A DNA stretch of 64,000 nucleotides from Gabonibacter massiliensis (GTDB lineage: Bacteria; Bacteroidota; Bacteroidia; Bacteroidales; Marinifilaceae), in contig LN913013.1 of assembly GCA_001487125.1 (NCBI GenBank), positions 1,715,110 through 1,779,109 on the forward strand, written 5' to 3'. Under the pieces are notes generated by a model, which was not told the origin of the DNA, searched no databases, and saw nothing but the letters and a program-made list of their open reading frames with translations. The translations under genes and the position numbers were made by a program. Positions 27,084 through 37,983 of this stretch are shown here, one piece after another (the first letter of the stretch is position 1; every line of letters begins with the position of its first letter).

Positions 27084-27839
27084 CTATATATACTCAAACG
27101 TCGACAAAATATCAGCACTTCCTTTACCCACCGCAACGGTATGTTCAAAATGTGCTGAGGGCATATGATCTCTGGTTCGAATCGTCCAACCATCGGACAG
27201 CTGATAAACATAACGTTTCCCCATATTTATCATCGGTTCAATGGCTATAACCATTCCCGTCGTTAACTTGCACCCCTGTCCCCTTCTTCCAAAATTTGGC
27301 ACTTGGGGCTCTTCATGCAAATTTCGGCCAACCCCGTGTCCGACTAACTCTCTCACGACAGTAAAACCGTTCGCTTCCGCGTGAGATTGTACGGCATACC
27401 CGATATCGCCTATACGCATTCCAGATATTGCCTGCTCTATTCCCTTGTACAAACACTCCTGAGTCACCCTCAAAAGTTTATCGACCTCTTCACTGACTTT
27501 TCCCACGGCAAAAGAATAAGCACTATCACCATAAAAGCCATTCTTTACGACCCCACAATCGACGGAAACGATATCACCCTCTTTTAGACATCGAGAAGAT
27601 GGAATTCCGTGGACAACTTCATCATTTATCGATATACAAAGCGTATTAGGAAACCCTCCATATCCAAGAAAACCGGGAACCCCACCATTTGAACGGATGC
27701 AATCTTCCGCGATCTTATCCAATTCCAACGTTGAAATTCCAGGACGTATATATTTAGATACCTCTCCTAAAGCCCTTCCAACCAAACGGTTACTTTCCCG
27801 TAATAGCTCGATTTCCTCCTGTGTCTTAAAAAAAATCAT
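27084..27839 (-). CDS. map: Methionine aminopeptidase, type I
   Basis: 251 residues with the pita-bread fold residues: substrate His in GYGGFPNTLCISINDEVVHGIP, metal-binding Asp in SVDCGVVKNGFYGDSAYSF, His in LVGHGVGRNLHEEPQVPNFG, and Glu in GMVIAIEPMIN and EHTVAVG. Removes initiator methionine. Classic placement between secY and infA. Confidence 0.97.
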   Translation of the reverse strand: MIFFKTQEEIELLRESNRLVGRALGEVSKYIRPGISTLELDKIAEDCIRSNGGVPGFLGYGGFPNTLCISINDEVVHGIPSSRCLKEGDIVSVDCGVVKNGFYGDSAYSFAVGKVSEEVDKLLRVTQECLYKGIEQAISGMRIGDIGYAVQSHAEANGFTVVRELVGHGVGRNLHEEPQVPNFGRRGQGCKLTTGMVIAIEPMINMGKRYVYQLSDGWTIRTRDHMPSAHFEHTVAVGKGSADILSTFEYI

Positions 27840-27844
27840 GCCGC

Positions 27845-27935
27845 AAAAGTAATACTTTTTAATTGAAAACGGAAAATTGAAAATGGAAAATTAATATACA
27901 ATCTTCTTCATTTTCAATTTCCTATTCCTTTACTT
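27845..27935. repeat. AT-rich repeat between secY and map
   Basis: Contains AATTGAAAACGGAAAATTG, AAAATGGAAAATTAA and the opposing CATTTTCAATTTCC; these halves can pair in the transcript. Confidence 0.5.
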
Positions 27936-27939
27936 TCAA

Positions 27940-29280
27940 TTAATAAGCAGCAGGACCGCCCGGATTCTTACCTTTAATACGTCCCGATTTCATCAACCCG
28001 TCATAATGACGCATCAACAAATGAGATTCGATCTGCTGTAACGTATCCAATACGACACCGACCAAAATCAGCAAGGATGTACCGCCATAGAACTGCGCAA
28101 ATTGATGATTTACTCCGGAAATTTGAGCAAATGCAGGCAAAATAGCTACAATCCCAAGGAATATAGAACCGGGAAGAGTGATTCTCGACATAATCGTATC
28201 AAGGAACTCCATTGTTTTCCTTCCCGGTTTCACACCAGGAATAAAACCGCCGTTCTTTTTCATATCTTCAGACATCTGCATCGGATTCACCGTGATAGCC
28301 GTGTAAAAATAAGTAAACGCTACGATCATCACGAAGAATACTCCATTATACCAGAAACCGGTAAAATTGGACATGGCCGAAGCAAAACCGGATAAAGACT
28401 CTGAATTAGCATAGTTGATCAAAGAGATAGGCAAAAGCATAATTGCCTGAGCAAAAATGATAGGCATAACTCCGGCAGCATTGATCTTCAACGGGATATA
28501 TTGACGTACACCACCGTATTGCTTATTACCCACGATACGTTTAGCATACTGTACAGGCACTTTACGCGTACCTTGTACTAACATAATCGTCCCGCAGAAT
28601 ACCAAGAAAAGAAGTATCAACTCGATTAACAAAGCGACTAAACCGCCACCTTGCTGCGTCACCCGAGAGGTTAACTCCGCAAAAAAAGCGAAGGGCAAAC
28701 GAGCGATAATACCGATCATGATAATGATAGAGACACCATTGCCAATACCTTTATCCGTTATTCTTTCACCTAACCATAGAACGAACATAGATCCCGCGGC
28801 CATAATAACTATGGACGAAATCTTAAAGAAAGCACCTGTTAACACAAAAGCCTCGGCAGGCACTTGAGCATATAAGTTGGTAAGATACGCTGAACCTTGC
28901 AAAACAAGGATAACTAAGGTCAAATACCGGGTAATCTGGTTTATTTTACGCCGACCGCTCTCACCTTCCTTTTGCAAACGTTGAAAATAAGGAACAGCGA
29001 TTCCCAATAATTGCACGACGATTGACGCTGAGATATACGGCATAATTCCCAATGCAAAAACCGATGCATTAGAGAACGCTCCTCCAGAGAACATATCCAA
29101 TAATCCCAGAACACCACTTTGTGTCTGTGCCTTCAACGCATTCAACATGTGAGGGTCGATACCCGGCAGTACCACCTCAGTTCCTAATCTATAAACGAGA
29201 ATGAGCCCAAGCGTAGTCAAAATTCTAGTCTTGAGTTCCTCGATTTTCCAAATGTTCTTTAATGTATCAAATAACTTCAT
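27940..29280 (-). CDS. secY: Protein translocase subunit SecY
   Basis: 446 residues, ten predicted membrane helices. Typical blocks include RIL TTLGLILVYRLGTEVVLPGI near the N-terminus, MDMFSGGAF, LGIMPYISASIVVQLL, the plug region, and FIPGVKPGRKTMEFLDTIMSRIT. Forms the SecYEG channel in the inner membrane. Follows rplO after a 102-base gap. Confidence 0.98.
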   Translation of the reverse strand: MKLFDTLKNIWKIEELKTRILTTLGLILVYRLGTEVVLPGIDPHMLNALKAQTQSGVLGLLDMFSGGAFSNASVFALGIMPYISASIVVQLLGIAVPYFQRLQKEGESGRRKINQITRYLTLVILVLQGSAYLTNLYAQVPAEAFVLTGAFFKISSIVIMAAGSMFVLWLGERITDKGIGNGVSIIIMIGIIARLPFAFFAELTSRVTQQGGGLVALLIELILLFLVFCGTIMLVQGTRKVPVQYAKRIVGNKQYGGVRQYIPLKINAAGVMPIIFAQAIMLLPISLINYANSESLSGFASAMSNFTGFWYNGVFFVMIVAFTYFYTAITVNPMQMSEDMKKNGGFIPGVKPGRKTMEFLDTIMSRITLPGSIFLGIVAILPAFAQISGVNHQFAQFYGGTSLLILVGVVLDTLQQIESHLLMRHYDGLMKSGRIKGKNPGGPAAY

Positions 29281-29382
29281 AAGTTCTTCCTTTTAAGGCA
29301 TTAAATCTGGGATTTTGTTAAAGTTGCTTCAAAAATAGTAAATCTATTCTAAAAACAACTTTAAACTCCCAAATTTTTAATC

Positions 29383-29856
29383 TTACAATTCAACTACCGT
29401 ACCGCCGGCAGCCTCGATAGCAGCTTTTGCTTTCTCCGAGAACTTGTCAGCTTTTACTTCCAATTTGGCAGTCAATACTCCATCACCTAACACCTTAAGA
29501 AGTTCGTTCTTAGACATTAAATTAGCTTTGATCAAGTATTCCCTATCGATCACAGTAAGATTATCTCTTTCTGCCAAAGCCTGAAGCATACCAACATTGA
29601 TAGCTTTATATTCTACTCTGTTTATATTTTTAAAGCCAAACTTAGGCACACGTCTCTGCAAAGGCATCTGTCCTCCCTCAAAACCGATCTTGTTTTTATA
29701 ACCGGATCTTGATTTAGCACCTTTATGTCCTCTTGTAGAAGTACCTCCTTTTCCCGAACCTTGTCCGCGACCAATTCTCTTTGTATTGTGAGTTGATCCG
29801 ACTGCCGGTTTTAAGTTACTTAAATCCATTTTATTATCATTAAAATAGTTTGACAA
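29383..29856 (-). CDS. rplO: 50S ribosomal protein L15
   Basis: 157 residues; basic Gly-rich N-terminus ([26 protein letters not shown]) and [17 protein letters not shown]. Its start codon follows the rpmD stop directly. Confidence 0.97.
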   Translation of the reverse strand: MSNYFNDNKMDLSNLKPAVGSTHNTKRIGRGQGSGKGGTSTRGHKGAKSRSGYKNKIGFEGGQMPLQRRVPKFGFKNINRVEYKAINVGMLQALAERDNLTVIDREYLIKANLMSKNELLKVLGDGVLTAKLEVKADKFSEKAKAAIEAAGGTVVEL

Positions 29857-30039
29857 TCACTTTACCTCTTCCACGCGGAGAAGATGTTTTACTTTCGCAA
29901 CCATACCCAAGATCTGAGGAGTAGCCTCGTGTTCCACGCTACTGTTCATCTTCCCCAATCCCAGAGAATCTAACGTTCTAACTTGACGTTTATCGCTGCC
30001 GATTTTACTTTTTACCAATGTAATTTTAATCCTTGCCAT
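29857..30039 (-). CDS. rpmD: 50S ribosomal protein L30
   Basis: 60 residues from ATG 30039 (MARIKITLVKSKIGSDKRQVRTLDSLGLGKMNS). Another ATG two codons upstream is possible, but MARIKI matches the family start. Its stop directly precedes the rplO start codon. Confidence 0.96.
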   Translation of the reverse strand: MARIKITLVKSKIGSDKRQVRTLDSLGLGKMNSSVEHEATPQILGMVAKVKHLLRVEEVK

Positions 30040-30050
30040 CGTCATTCAAA

Positions 30051-30560
30051 TTAACCGTTAAACACTTTATCGAGATTGACTCCTCTTTGTTGAGCTACCA
30101 TTCGGGCGTCTCTTAACTCTTTCAACGCGGCAAAAGTAGCCTTGACCAAGTTATGCGGGTTGGAAGAACCTTTACATTTAGCCAACACATCTTTTACCCC
30201 GGCACTCTCCAGCACGGCACGCATAGCACCTCCCGCCACAAGACCGGTACCGGAAGAAGCAGGACGCATAAACACCTCGGCACCGCCGAATTTAGCCTCT
30301 TGAGCGTGAGGAATCGTTCCTTTATACACGGGAACCTTTACCAAATTCTTTTTAGCAGCCTCTATTCCTTTAGAGATAGCCGTCGTTACTTCATTGGCCT
30401 TACCTAATCCATAACCAACTACACCATTCTCATTGCCCACTACAACAATAGCAGAGAAACTAAAGGTTCTACCTCCTTTGGTAACCTTGGTTACACGGTT
30501 GATAGCAACTAATCTGTCTTTCAATTCCAAGTCAGACGTATTATTTATCTTCTGTTCCAT
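30051..30560 (-). CDS. rpsE: 30S ribosomal protein S5
   Basis: 169 residues; dsRNA-binding-like N-domain ([42 protein letters not shown]) and C-domain with [30 protein letters not shown]. Influences decoding fidelity. Confidence 0.98.
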   Translation of the reverse strand: MEQKINNTSDLELKDRLVAINRVTKVTKGGRTFSFSAIVVVGNENGVVGYGLGKANEVTTAISKGIEAAKKNLVKVPVYKGTIPHAQEAKFGGAEVFMRPASSGTGLVAGGAMRAVLESAGVKDVLAKCKGSSNPHNLVKATFAALKELRDARMVAQQRGVNLDKVFNG

Positions 30561-30572
30561 TCTTGCTTACGA

Positions 30573-30929
30573 TTAAAAGTTAAGACCACCGTTACGAGCT
30601 GCATCTGCTAATGCCTTTACTCTTCCGTGATATAAATATCCGTTTCTATCAAACACCACGTTCTCGATTCCGGCTGCTTTCGCTTTTTCGGCAATCATGG
30701 CACCCAAAAGTTGAGCCTGTTCGATTTTGGTGATTTTCTTCTCTGCAATCTCCTTACAAAGAGAGGAGGCCGATACTAATGTCTTGGCGACATTATCATC
30801 AATCAACTGAACAGAGATCTGCGCGTTGGAACGGAAAACCGTCATCCGGGGTCTCTCTGCTGTTCCGAAGACTACTTTACGTATTCTTCTTTTTATTCTT
30901 ATTCTTCTTTCTACCTTCGTTAAAGCCAT
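30573..30929 (-). CDS. rplR: 50S ribosomal protein L18
   Basis: 118 residues; [38 protein letters not shown] and the [26 protein letters not shown] end. Binds 5S rRNA. Confidence 0.98.
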   Translation of the reverse strand: MALTKVERRIRIKRRIRKVVFGTAERPRMTVFRSNAQISVQLIDDNVAKTLVSASSLCKEIAEKKITKIEQAQLLGAMIAEKAKAAGIENVVFDRNGYLYHGRVKALADAARNGGLNF

Positions 30930-30951
30930 AACATTACTTTTTTACAGGTGA

Positions 30952-31506
30952 TTAAACTTTAGCCGACTTACCAGCCTTACGACGAAGAACTTCACCCACA
31001 AATTTAATACCTTTACCCTTGTAAGGCTCCGGTTTACGGAATGAACGAATTTTCGCCGCAACCTGACCGATAAGTTGCTTATCACAACTCTCCAATGTAA
31101 TAATCGGATTAGACCGCTTTTCAGCAAGTACACTCACCTTAACTTCTTTCGGTAACACCAAGAATATTCCATGTGAATAACCTAATCCAAGTTCAAGTAC
31201 CTGACCTTCGGCGTTCGCACGGTAACCGACTCCGACCAACTCTTGTTTAATCGTGTACCCTTCTGAAACACCAACAACCATATTATGTACCAAAGCACGG
31301 TAAAGACCATGCTGAGCCTTATGACTTTTATCTTCGGTGTGACGTTCCAAAGTCACCTGATTCTCTCCCACGTTTACGGTAATATCGGTTCCTACATTTT
31401 GAGACAGCTCTCCTTTCGGACCTTTAACAATCACCGTGTTGTCCGGGTTTACCGTTACGGTAACCCCTTGTGGTATATCTATTGGTAATTTTCCTATTCG
31501 TGACAT
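30952..31506 (-). CDS. rplF: 50S ribosomal protein L6
   Basis: 184 residues; MSRIGKLPIDIPQGVTV start and the EPYKGKGIKFVGEVLRRKAGKSAK signature near the C-terminus. Confidence 0.98.
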   Translation of the reverse strand: MSRIGKLPIDIPQGVTVTVNPDNTVIVKGPKGELSQNVGTDITVNVGENQVTLERHTEDKSHKAQHGLYRALVHNMVVGVSEGYTIKQELVGVGYRANAEGQVLELGLGYSHGIFLVLPKEVKVSVLAEKRSNPIITLESCDKQLIGQVAAKIRSFRKPEPYKGKGIKFVGEVLRRKAGKSAKV

Positions 31507-31521
31507 CTTAAGCCCTTTCTA

Positions 31522-31917
31522 TTAATAAACATAACACAATACTTCCCCGCCTACATTTTTTTGGCGAGCCTCTTTATCCGTCATTATTCCTAATGAAGTA
31601 GATAAAATCGCGATTCCCAATCCGTTCAATACCTGAGGCATTTCCTCCACGTTGGTATAACGTCTAAGACCCGGTTTTGAAACACGTGTCAATGCTTTAA
31701 TGGCGGGCATCTTCGTTTCCGGATGATACTTTAAAGCAATCTTGATATTGCTTCTTACGCCATCCTGCTCAAACTTGTAGTTCAGGATATATCCTTTCTC
31801 TTTCAAAATCTTGGTCATCTCCCGTTTCATTTTAGATCCGGGGATATCTACTACCTTATGACCTGCTCTTACTGCATTTCTAATGCGCGTAAGGAAATCT
31901 GCTATTGGATCTGTCAT
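31522..31917 (-). CDS. rpsH: 30S ribosomal protein S8
   Basis: 131 residues; [15 protein letters not shown] start and [26 protein letters not shown] end (GIMT-DKEAR motif). In E. coli S8 represses the spc operon by binding L5 mRNA; its partner genes have the same order here. Confidence 0.98.
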   Translation of the reverse strand: MTDPIADFLTRIRNAVRAGHKVVDIPGSKMKREMTKILKEKGYILNYKFEQDGVRSNIKIALKYHPETKMPAIKALTRVSKPGLRRYTNVEEMPQVLNGLGIAILSTSLGIMTDKEARQKNVGGEVLCYVY

Positions 31918-31936
31918 CTCTTCTAAATTTTAAAAT

Positions 31937-32206
31937 TTACCAACTAGCCTTCTTAACTCCAGGTATAAGTCCGGCAGAAGCCATCTCCCGGAACTGAATC
32001 CGGCTTATACCAAATTGTCTCATGTACCCTCTCGGTCTTCCCGTCAACTTGCATCTGTTATGCAAACGAACGCGACTGGAGTTCTTAGGTAGAAGGCTCA
32101 ATCCAACGTAGTCTCCTTCCTCTTTTAATTTGGCTCGCTTTGCGGCGTACTTTTCTACCAATTTTGCACGCTTTACCTCACGGGCCTTCATTGATTCTTT
32201 TGCCAT
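31937..32206 (-). CDS. rpsN: 30S ribosomal protein S14
   Basis: 89 residues, the zinc-free long form (no CxxC pairs): [46 protein letters not shown]. Confidence 0.98.
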   Translation of the reverse strand: MAKESMKAREVKRAKLVEKYAAKRAKLKEEGDYVGLSLLPKNSSRVRLHNRCKLTGRPRGYMRQFGISRIQFREMASAGLIPGVKKASW

Positions 32207-32218
32207 TTCGCTTTTCTT

Positions 32219-32767
32219 TTAATTCTTTTTAAATGGTAATCCAAACTCTCTTAGAAGTGCAAAACCTTCTTCGTCGGTATTAGCCGAAGTTACAAACGTG
32301 ATATTCATACCCATGATCTTGTGGACATTGTCCAGCACGATTTCCGGAAATATGATTTGCTCTTCTATTCCTAAAGTATAGTTTCCTCTTCCGTCCAGCT
32401 TATTGTTGATTCCTTTGAAATCGCGAATACGCGGAAGGGCGGAAACAATAAGTCTTTCCAAAAATTCATACATACGTTCTTTACGTAAAGTCACTCTCAC
32501 GCCGATCGGCATGCCTTTACGCAATTTAAAATTAGAAACATCCTTGGTTGACTTACAAGTAACCGGTTTCTGACCGGTTATCGCCGTTAACTCGTTCACG
32601 GAAAACTCAAGAATTTTCTTATCCTGAATGGATGCTCCTACGCCCTGATTGATTACTATCTTCTCCAATCTGGGTGCTTGCATAACTGACTTGTATCCGA
32701 ACTCTTTCATCAAAGCCGGTACAATTTCTTCGTTATACTTCTTTTTGTAATTTGGTACGTAATTCAT
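32219..32767 (-). CDS. rplE: 50S ribosomal protein L5
   Basis: 182 residues; [45 protein letters not shown] and [14 protein letters not shown]. Binds 5S rRNA and contacts S13. Preceded by a 209-base gap, unusually long for this operon, with a candidate internal promoter. Confidence 0.98.
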   Translation of the reverse strand: MNYVPNYKKKYNEEIVPALMKEFGYKSVMQAPRLEKIVINQGVGASIQDKKILEFSVNELTAITGQKPVTCKSTKDVSNFKLRKGMPIGVRVTLRKERMYEFLERLIVSALPRIRDFKGINNKLDGRGNYTLGIEEQIIFPEIVLDNVHKIMGMNITFVTSANTDEEGFALLREFGLPFKKN

Positions 32768-32845
32768 CTAAATATTTATGATTTTCGATTCGTCGTTTTA
32801 TCATTAACACTCCACAAGTCGAAATTCCGCAAAATTTCAAGGTTG

Positions 32846-32853
32846 CAAAGATA
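32846..32853 (-). promoter_or_regulatory. Candidate internal -7 box (TATCTTTG) upstream of rplE
   Basis: TATCTTTG on the minus strand about 80 bases before the rplE start, in the long rplX-rplE gap. No TTTG at the -33 distance, so support is partial. Confidence 0.4.
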
Positions 32854-32886
32854 TAATTTAAAATCAGAAATCCATAGTTAATTTAT

Positions 32887-32934
32887 AATTTTTGATTTAC
32901 GATCAAACATTCCGTTTATCGTAAACCAAAAATT
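32887..32934. repeat. 17-bp palindromic element between rplX and rplE
   Basis: Arms AATTTTTGATTTACGAT (32887-32903) and ATCGTAAACCAAAAATT (32918-32934) pair at 16 of 17 positions around a 14-base loop. Made of the same ATTTACGAT words as other intergenic repeats in the window. Confidence 0.75.
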
Positions 32935-32976
32935 AAAATTTCAAATCTGGACATCGCCTCCCGGCAATCCTTACAA

Positions 32977-33336
32977 TTATTTCAATTCGGTTCCGGATTT
33001 CTTCGCGTAACGAACAGATCTCATCTTCGTTACTTTCTTTCCGTCCTTTACAATCTCCACCTCTACCCGTTTTCTTCCGACACGCGTCGGCTTTCCGGTA
33101 GTAGGATCAACCACGTTCAAGTTTGAAATATGGATCGGAGCTTCTTTTTTCACGATTCCACCTTGTGGATGAGCGGCATTGGGTTTCGTATGCTTGCTGA
33201 TCATATTGATTCCCTCAACAATGGCTCTCTCTTTCCCCGGATCCACTTCAAGTACCTTGCCCTGCTTTCCTTTATCTTCGCCGGCATTTACCTGAACTAA
33301 ATCACCTTTTTTTATATGAAATTTTCTATTCATCAC
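32977..33336 (-). CDS. rplX: 50S ribosomal protein L24
   Basis: 119 residues; KOW motif in [40 protein letters not shown] and [19 protein letters not shown]. The second ATG (MNRKF, 33333) is an equally good start. Flanked on both sides by palindromic repeat elements. Confidence 0.97.
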   Translation of the reverse strand: MMNRKFHIKKGDLVQVNAGEDKGKQGKVLEVDPGKERAIVEGINMISKHTKPNAAHPQGGIVKKEAPIHISNLNVVDPTTGKPTRVGRKRVEVEIVKDGKKVTKMRSVRYAKKSGTELK

Positions 33337-33349
33337 CTATAAAATTTTA

Positions 33350-33414
33350 GATTTCAGATTTTAGATTTCAGATAAAGCAACTAACTACCAATCGTAAATC
33401 TAAAATCATAAATC
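33350..33414. repeat. 24-bp imperfect palindrome between rplN and rplX
   Basis: Left arm 33350-33373 and right arm 33391-33414 are reverse complements at 20 of 24 positions, with a 17-base loop (AAAGCAACTAACTACCA). Central shared word GATTTTAGATTT. Confidence 0.75.
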
Positions 33415-33422
33415 GTAAATAA

Positions 33423-33788
33423 TTAAAGTACTTCCGGGGCCAACGAAACAATTTTCGTATAACCTTCACGAACTTCTCTGGCTACAGGTCCGAAAATACG
33501 GGTTCCTCTCATTTCACCCGCGTTATTCAACAACACGCAAGCGTTGTCATCAAAGCGGATATAAGATCCGTCCGGACGTCTGTATTCCTTGCTTACACGA
33601 ACTACTACTGCCTTACTAACTGAACCTTTTTTTACTTCACCGTTCGGGAGTGCGTTCTTCACGGCAACAACGATTTTATCGCCTACGCGTGCGTATCTTT
33701 TCTTGGTTCCTCCAAGTACGCGAATACAAAGCACTTCTTTGGCACCGCTGTTGTCTGCTACGGTCAATCTACTTTCCTGTTGTATCAT
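33423..33788 (-). CDS. rplN: 50S ribosomal protein L14
   Basis: 121 residues; [27 protein letters not shown] and [28 protein letters not shown]. The most conserved L14 pattern; two bases after the rpsQ stop. Confidence 0.98.
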   Translation of the reverse strand: MIQQESRLTVADNSGAKEVLCIRVLGGTKKRYARVGDKIVVAVKNALPNGEVKKGSVSKAVVVRVSKEYRRPDGSYIRFDDNACVLLNNAGEMRGTRIFGPVAREVREGYTKIVSLAPEVL

Positions 33789-33790
33789 GA

Positions 33791-34045
33791 TTACTTAGCT
33801 CTTTCAATGATTTCAACTAATCTCCATCTCTTGGTTTTACTCAAGGGACGAGTTTCCATAATTCTCACTGTATCGCCGATGTTACATTCATTCTTTTCAT
33901 CGTGAGCAGTGAATTTCTTGGTCTTGCTGACAAACTTCCCGTAAATCGGGTGTTTCTCTTTGAAGCGAACGGCAACAGTGATAGATTTCTCCATCTTGTT
34001 ACTTACGACAAGACCGACACGCTCTTTTCTAAGATTTCTTTCCAT
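33791..34045 (-). CDS. rpsQ: 30S ribosomal protein S17
   Basis: 84 residues; OB-fold: [40 protein letters not shown]...[23 protein letters not shown]. Confidence 0.98.
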   Translation of the reverse strand: MERNLRKERVGLVVSNKMEKSITVAVRFKEKHPIYGKFVSKTKKFTAHDEKNECNIGDTVRIMETRPLSKTKRWRLVEIIERAK

Positions 34046-34051
34046 ACTTTA

Positions 34052-34249
34052 TTACTTTACCGTTAATTCTCGCTTACGCAATTCCGTTAACATTCTTGCG
34101 ATATCTCTTCTGACTGCCCGAATTTGCATCGGATTTTCCAAAGGAGAAACAACATGGTTCATCGTCATTTTAGTCAGATTGGTTCTCTCTGCCAAAATTC
34201 TCTCTTTCAGGTCTTCGGTGGTTAACTCTCTAATTTCTGAATTTTTCAT
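34052..34249 (-). CDS. rpmC: 50S ribosomal protein L29
   Basis: 65 residues; MKNSEIRELTTEDLKERILAERTNLTKM...NPMQIRAVRRDIARMLTELRKREL, the helical hairpin at the exit tunnel. Confidence 0.97.
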   Translation of the reverse strand: MKNSEIRELTTEDLKERILAERTNLTKMTMNHVVSPLENPMQIRAVRRDIARMLTELRKRELTVK

Positions 34250-34293
34250 CTCACTAACAATTTTTTGTTTTGAAACTTAAAATAGCCTCTCGA

Positions 34294-34713
34294 CTATTCC
34301 GTATAATCACGTCTAACCACGAACTTAGTAGCGATGGGTAGCTTCTGGGCTGCTAAACGCAAAGCCTCCTTAGCTATCGCATACGGTACTCCGTCTGCTT
34401 CAAAGAGAATACGACCTGGAGTAACAGGAGCAACGAATCCTTCTGGAGATCCCTTACCTTTACCCATACGAACCTCAGCGGGTTTTTTAGTAATAGGTTT
34501 ATCTGGAAATATACGTATCCATATTTGACCTTGTCTCTGCATGTAACGTGTCACTGCAACACGGGCTGCTTCAATCTGACGTTGTTCGATCCACGTACTT
34601 TCCAACGCCTTAATTCCGAAAGATCCGAATGCCAGTTCATGTCCCCTCTGGGCATTCCCCTTCATTCTACCTTTCTGCGATCTTCTGTATTTAGTCCTTT
34701 TTGGCTGTAACAT
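34294..34713 (-). CDS. rplP: 50S ribosomal protein L16
   Basis: 139 residues; [74 protein letters not shown]. Sits by the A-site tRNA elbow. Confidence 0.98.
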   Translation of the reverse strand: MLQPKRTKYRRSQKGRMKGNAQRGHELAFGSFGIKALESTWIEQRQIEAARVAVTRYMQRQGQIWIRIFPDKPITKKPAEVRMGKGKGSPEGFVAPVTPGRILFEADGVPYAIAKEALRLAAQKLPIATKFVVRRDYTE

Positions 34714-34741
34714 AGCTCTAATCTATTTATAAGTTAAAAGA

Positions 34742-35470
34742 CTACTTTTTTCTTTTCTTGAATCCACCCTTTTTGCCGGCTCCAGCGTTCGGACGACCGC
34801 CATCTTTCGGGGCACTAATCAACGAGTTCGGAACAAGCTCGCGCTTGCCGTAAACTTCTCCTTTACAGATCCAAACCTTGATACCCAATTGGCCATATGT
34901 AGTCAATGCTTCGGCCTGGGCGTAATCAATGTCTGCCCGGAAAGTGTGTAATGGAATTCTACCTTCCTTGTAGATCTCAGCTCTTGCCATTTCCGCACCG
35001 TTCAAACGACCTGAAATCAGGATCTTGATACCCTCCGCTCCCATTCTCATGGTTGAAGCGATAGCCATCTTGATGGCTCTGCGGTAAGCGACACGACCTT
35101 CCAGCTGACGAGCTATGTTATTACCCACGATCACCGCATCCAATTCAGGACGTTTGATCTCGAAGATATTAATTTGAACTTCTTTATCCGTGATCTTCTT
35201 CAGCTCCTCTTTCAATTTGTCCACTTCTTGACCGCCTTTACCGATGATGATACCCGGACGCGCGGTGTTAATGGTAATCGTGATCAGCTTCAGAGTTCTC
35301 TCGATAACAATCTTGGCGATTCCAGCTTTGGCGAGACGGGCGTTCAAATACTTTCTGATTTTGTAATCTTCCACCAATTTATCACCATAGTTTTTACCGC
35401 CGAACCAGTTAGAATCCCATCCTCTGATGATTCCTAATCTATTGCTTATTGGATTAACTTTCTGTCCCAT
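34742..35470 (-). CDS. rpsC: 30S ribosomal protein S3
   Basis: 242 residues; KH type II domain ([21 protein letters not shown]) and C-terminal [35 protein letters not shown]. Part of the mRNA entry site. Confidence 0.98.
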   Translation of the reverse strand: MGQKVNPISNRLGIIRGWDSNWFGGKNYGDKLVEDYKIRKYLNARLAKAGIAKIVIERTLKLITITINTARPGIIIGKGGQEVDKLKEELKKITDKEVQINIFEIKRPELDAVIVGNNIARQLEGRVAYRRAIKMAIASTMRMGAEGIKILISGRLNGAEMARAEIYKEGRIPLHTFRADIDYAQAEALTTYGQLGIKVWICKGEVYGKRELVPNSLISAPKDGGRPNAGAGKKGGFKKRKK

Positions 35471-35475
35471 GCTAA

Positions 35476-35895
35476 CTATTCTTTAGTAATGTTTTCAACA
35501 GCTGTCTTGCTTCCCAGCACGATCGTCACGTGATTTGAACGTTTACGAATCCGATGTGCTCTTCCTTGAGGAGCCGGTCTTAATCTTTTCAACATACCAG
35601 CACCGTCAACGAAAATCTCTTGTACAAACAGGGAAGCATCGTCCACGCGTTTTCCCTCGTTTTTCTGTTCCCAGTTCGCAATTGCTGAAAGCAGGAGCTT
35701 CTCCACTTTACGAGCAGCTTCTTTCGGACAAAACTTAAGCATATCCAAAGCTTTCTGTACCTCTACCCCACGCACTAAATCCGCTACCAATCTCATTTTC
35801 TGAGGAGATGTAGGACAGTCGCGAAGAATAGCAAAAGCCTTCTCTTTTCTGGCTTCTTTATTCTGATTTGCTCTTAATCTTTTTCTTGCACCCAT
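35476..35895 (-). CDS. rplV: 50S ribosomal protein L22
   Basis: 139 residues; [39 protein letters not shown] and [33 protein letters not shown], the exit-tunnel hairpin. N-terminus carries a short basic extension ([19 protein letters not shown]). Confidence 0.98.
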   Translation of the reverse strand: MGARKRLRANQNKEARKEKAFAILRDCPTSPQKMRLVADLVRGVEVQKALDMLKFCPKEAARKVEKLLLSAIANWEQKNEGKRVDDASLFVQEIFVDGAGMLKRLRPAPQGRAHRIRKRSNHVTIVLGSKTAVENITKE

Positions 35896-35931
35896 TTTAA
35901 TACATCTTCATTAGTTCAACTTAACCACGCT

Positions 35932-36201
35932 TTATTTTTTCTTCTTGTCAGCATGGCCTCTAAATGTACGTGTCGGCGCAAACTCACCCAGCTTATGACC
36001 TACCATATTCTCAGTCACGTATACCGGAATAAATTTATTACCGTTATGTACAGCGATAGTATGCCCTACAAAGTCCGGAGAGATCATGGAATAACGAGCC
36101 CAAGTCTTAATAACTGACTTCTTATTGGTCTCATTCATTACCAAAATTTTTCTCTCTAATTTGAAATCTATAAAAGGGCCTTTTTTTAACGAACGACTCA
36201 T
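35932..36201 (-). CDS. rpsS: 30S ribosomal protein S19
   Basis: 89 residues; [70 protein letters not shown]. Confidence 0.98.
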   Translation of the reverse strand: MSRSLKKGPFIDFKLERKILVMNETNKKSVIKTWARYSMISPDFVGHTIAVHNGNKFIPVYVTENMVGHKLGEFAPTRTFRGHADKKKK

Positions 36202-36220
36202 AACATCAATAATTAATCAG

Positions 36221-37045
36221 TTATTTCTTTCTTCTTTCTACAATATACTTATTAGAAAGCTTCTTCGGCGCTCTGGTCTTGTATCCCTTAGCCAACAAGC
36301 CTTTTCTTGAACGAGGATGTCCTCCTGAAGCACGGCCTTCACCACCACCCATCGGGTGATCAACCGGGTTCATTACAACACCCCTTACACGTGGTCTGCG
36401 ACCTAACCAACGGGTACGACCGGCTTTACCTGAACGCTCCAACGCGTGGTCGGAATTGGATACCGTACCCACAGTAGCGCGACAGGTTAACAAAATCATA
36501 CGAACCTCGCCGGAAGGTAACTTAATTGAAGCATATTTTCCTTCCCTTGCAACCAATTGAGCGTAAGAACCGGCACTACGGGCCATCACGGCTCCCTGTT
36601 GCGGTCTTAACTCGATGTTATGAATAATTGTACCAAGTGGGATCTCAGACAAGAACAACGAATTTCCTACCTCGGGCGCCACGCCAGCACCGCTCATCAC
36701 GGTCTGATCTACTTGCAAGCCCGCGGGAGCTATAATATAACGTTTTTCTCCATCGGCATATACTAACAAAGCGATATGAGCGGTACGATTCGGATCATAC
36801 TCGATCGTAGCTACACGCGCCGGAATATTATCCTTGTCACGCTTAAAATCTATCTCTCTGTATCTTTGTTTATGACCTCCACCTATATATCTCATTGTCA
36901 TCTTACCGGAGTTATTACGTCCACCGGTCTTTTTCATCGGTCTTAACAATGATTTCTCAGGTCTATCTGTAGTCACCTGATCAAAGGTAATTCCTACCTT
37001 ATGTCTTTGACCAGGAGTCACAGGATTAAATTTTCTTACAGCCAT
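36221..37045 (-). CDS. rplB: 50S ribosomal protein L2
   Basis: 274 residues; [28 protein letters not shown] and the C-terminal [27 protein letters not shown] with the His needed near the peptidyl-transferase centre. Confidence 0.98.
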   Translation of the reverse strand: MAVRKFNPVTPGQRHKVGITFDQVTTDRPEKSLLRPMKKTGGRNNSGKMTMRYIGGGHKQRYREIDFKRDKDNIPARVATIEYDPNRTAHIALLVYADGEKRYIIAPAGLQVDQTVMSGAGVAPEVGNSLFLSEIPLGTIIHNIELRPQQGAVMARSAGSYAQLVAREGKYASIKLPSGEVRMILLTCRATVGTVSNSDHALERSGKAGRTRWLGRRPRVRGVVMNPVDHPMGGGEGRASGGHPRSRKGLLAKGYKTRAPKKLSNKYIVERRKK

Positions 37046-37050
37046 CTCAA

Positions 37051-37341
37051 TTAAATATTGCTAAAAAAATCAATACTATCACCTTCTGCTAAAGTCACAA
37101 TTGCTTTCTTAAATGAAGCGGTCCTACCGGAAATAACACCTGCTTTTGTATAGCGAGATTTTACATCTCCCTGATAAATCATGGTGTTTACCTCTTTCAC
37201 GGTAACCCCGTACATTTTTTCAATTGCCTTTTTTATCTCAAACTTGTTCGCTGCCTTGTCAACAACGAAAGCGACTCTGTTCTGTTTGTCAGTCAAAGCA
37301 GTCATCTTTTCTGACAATATGGGCTTCTTTATTATTTCCAT
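37051..37341 (-). CDS. rplW: 50S ribosomal protein L23
   Basis: 96 residues; [52 protein letters not shown]. Docking site for trigger factor and SRP at the tunnel exit. Confidence 0.97.
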   Translation of the reverse strand: MEIIKKPILSEKMTALTDKQNRVAFVVDKAANKFEIKKAIEKMYGVTVKEVNTMIYQGDVKSRYTKAGVISGRTASFKKAIVTLAEGDSIDFFSNI

Positions 37342-37344
37342 CTT

Positions 37345-37983
37345 TTACTCTTCGTTAAGATTGAACACTTCATTTAGGCCCTGTACAGAACTCTCAACGA
37401 ACACGAGATTTTTAGCTCTCATGATGTCGTAAGTAGCCAAATCACAAGCTCTCATTACACTTACGTTCTGCAAGTTACGAGCCGACAAAATAATATTCTC
37501 GTTACTCTCATTCAAAATCAACAACAAGTTCCGATCGTTTACCTTCAAATTATTCATCAATTGAATCATCTGCTTGGTCTTCGGAGCTTCAAAGTTAAAA
37601 TCTTCAACGACAGTCACAGCATTCGCCCCTGCTTTTACTGATAAAGCGGATCTACGAGCCAATCTCTTCAGTTTCTTATTCAGCTTAAAGCTGTAATCTC
37701 TGGGAACGGGACCAAATACTCTACCACCACCTCTGAACAACGGGTTCTTAATACCACCAGCTCTGGCGCCACCGGTACCTTTTTGCTTTTTCAGCTTACG
37801 GGTACTACCTGAAATCTCATTTCTCTGTTTAGATTTATGAGTTCCCTGACGATTATTAGCCAAATACTGCTTTACATCAAGATAGATAGCGTGTTCATTA
37901 GGCTGAATTCCAAAGATAGCGTCATTTAACTCTATCTTCCTGCCTGTCTCTTGTCCGGCAATGTTTAATACACTTAACTCCAT
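37345..37983 (-). CDS. rplD: 50S ribosomal protein L4
   Basis: 212 residues; [31 protein letters not shown] tunnel loop and [21 protein letters not shown]. Overlaps the rplC stop by one base. In E. coli L4 represses the S10 operon; not testable from sequence here. Confidence 0.97.
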   Translation of the reverse strand: MELSVLNIAGQETGRKIELNDAIFGIQPNEHAIYLDVKQYLANNRQGTHKSKQRNEISGSTRKLKKQKGTGGARAGGIKNPLFRGGGRVFGPVPRDYSFKLNKKLKRLARRSALSVKAGANAVTVVEDFNFEAPKTKQMIQLMNNLKVNDRNLLLILNESNENIILSARNLQNVSVMRACDLATYDIMRAKNLVFVESSVQGLNEVFNLNEE

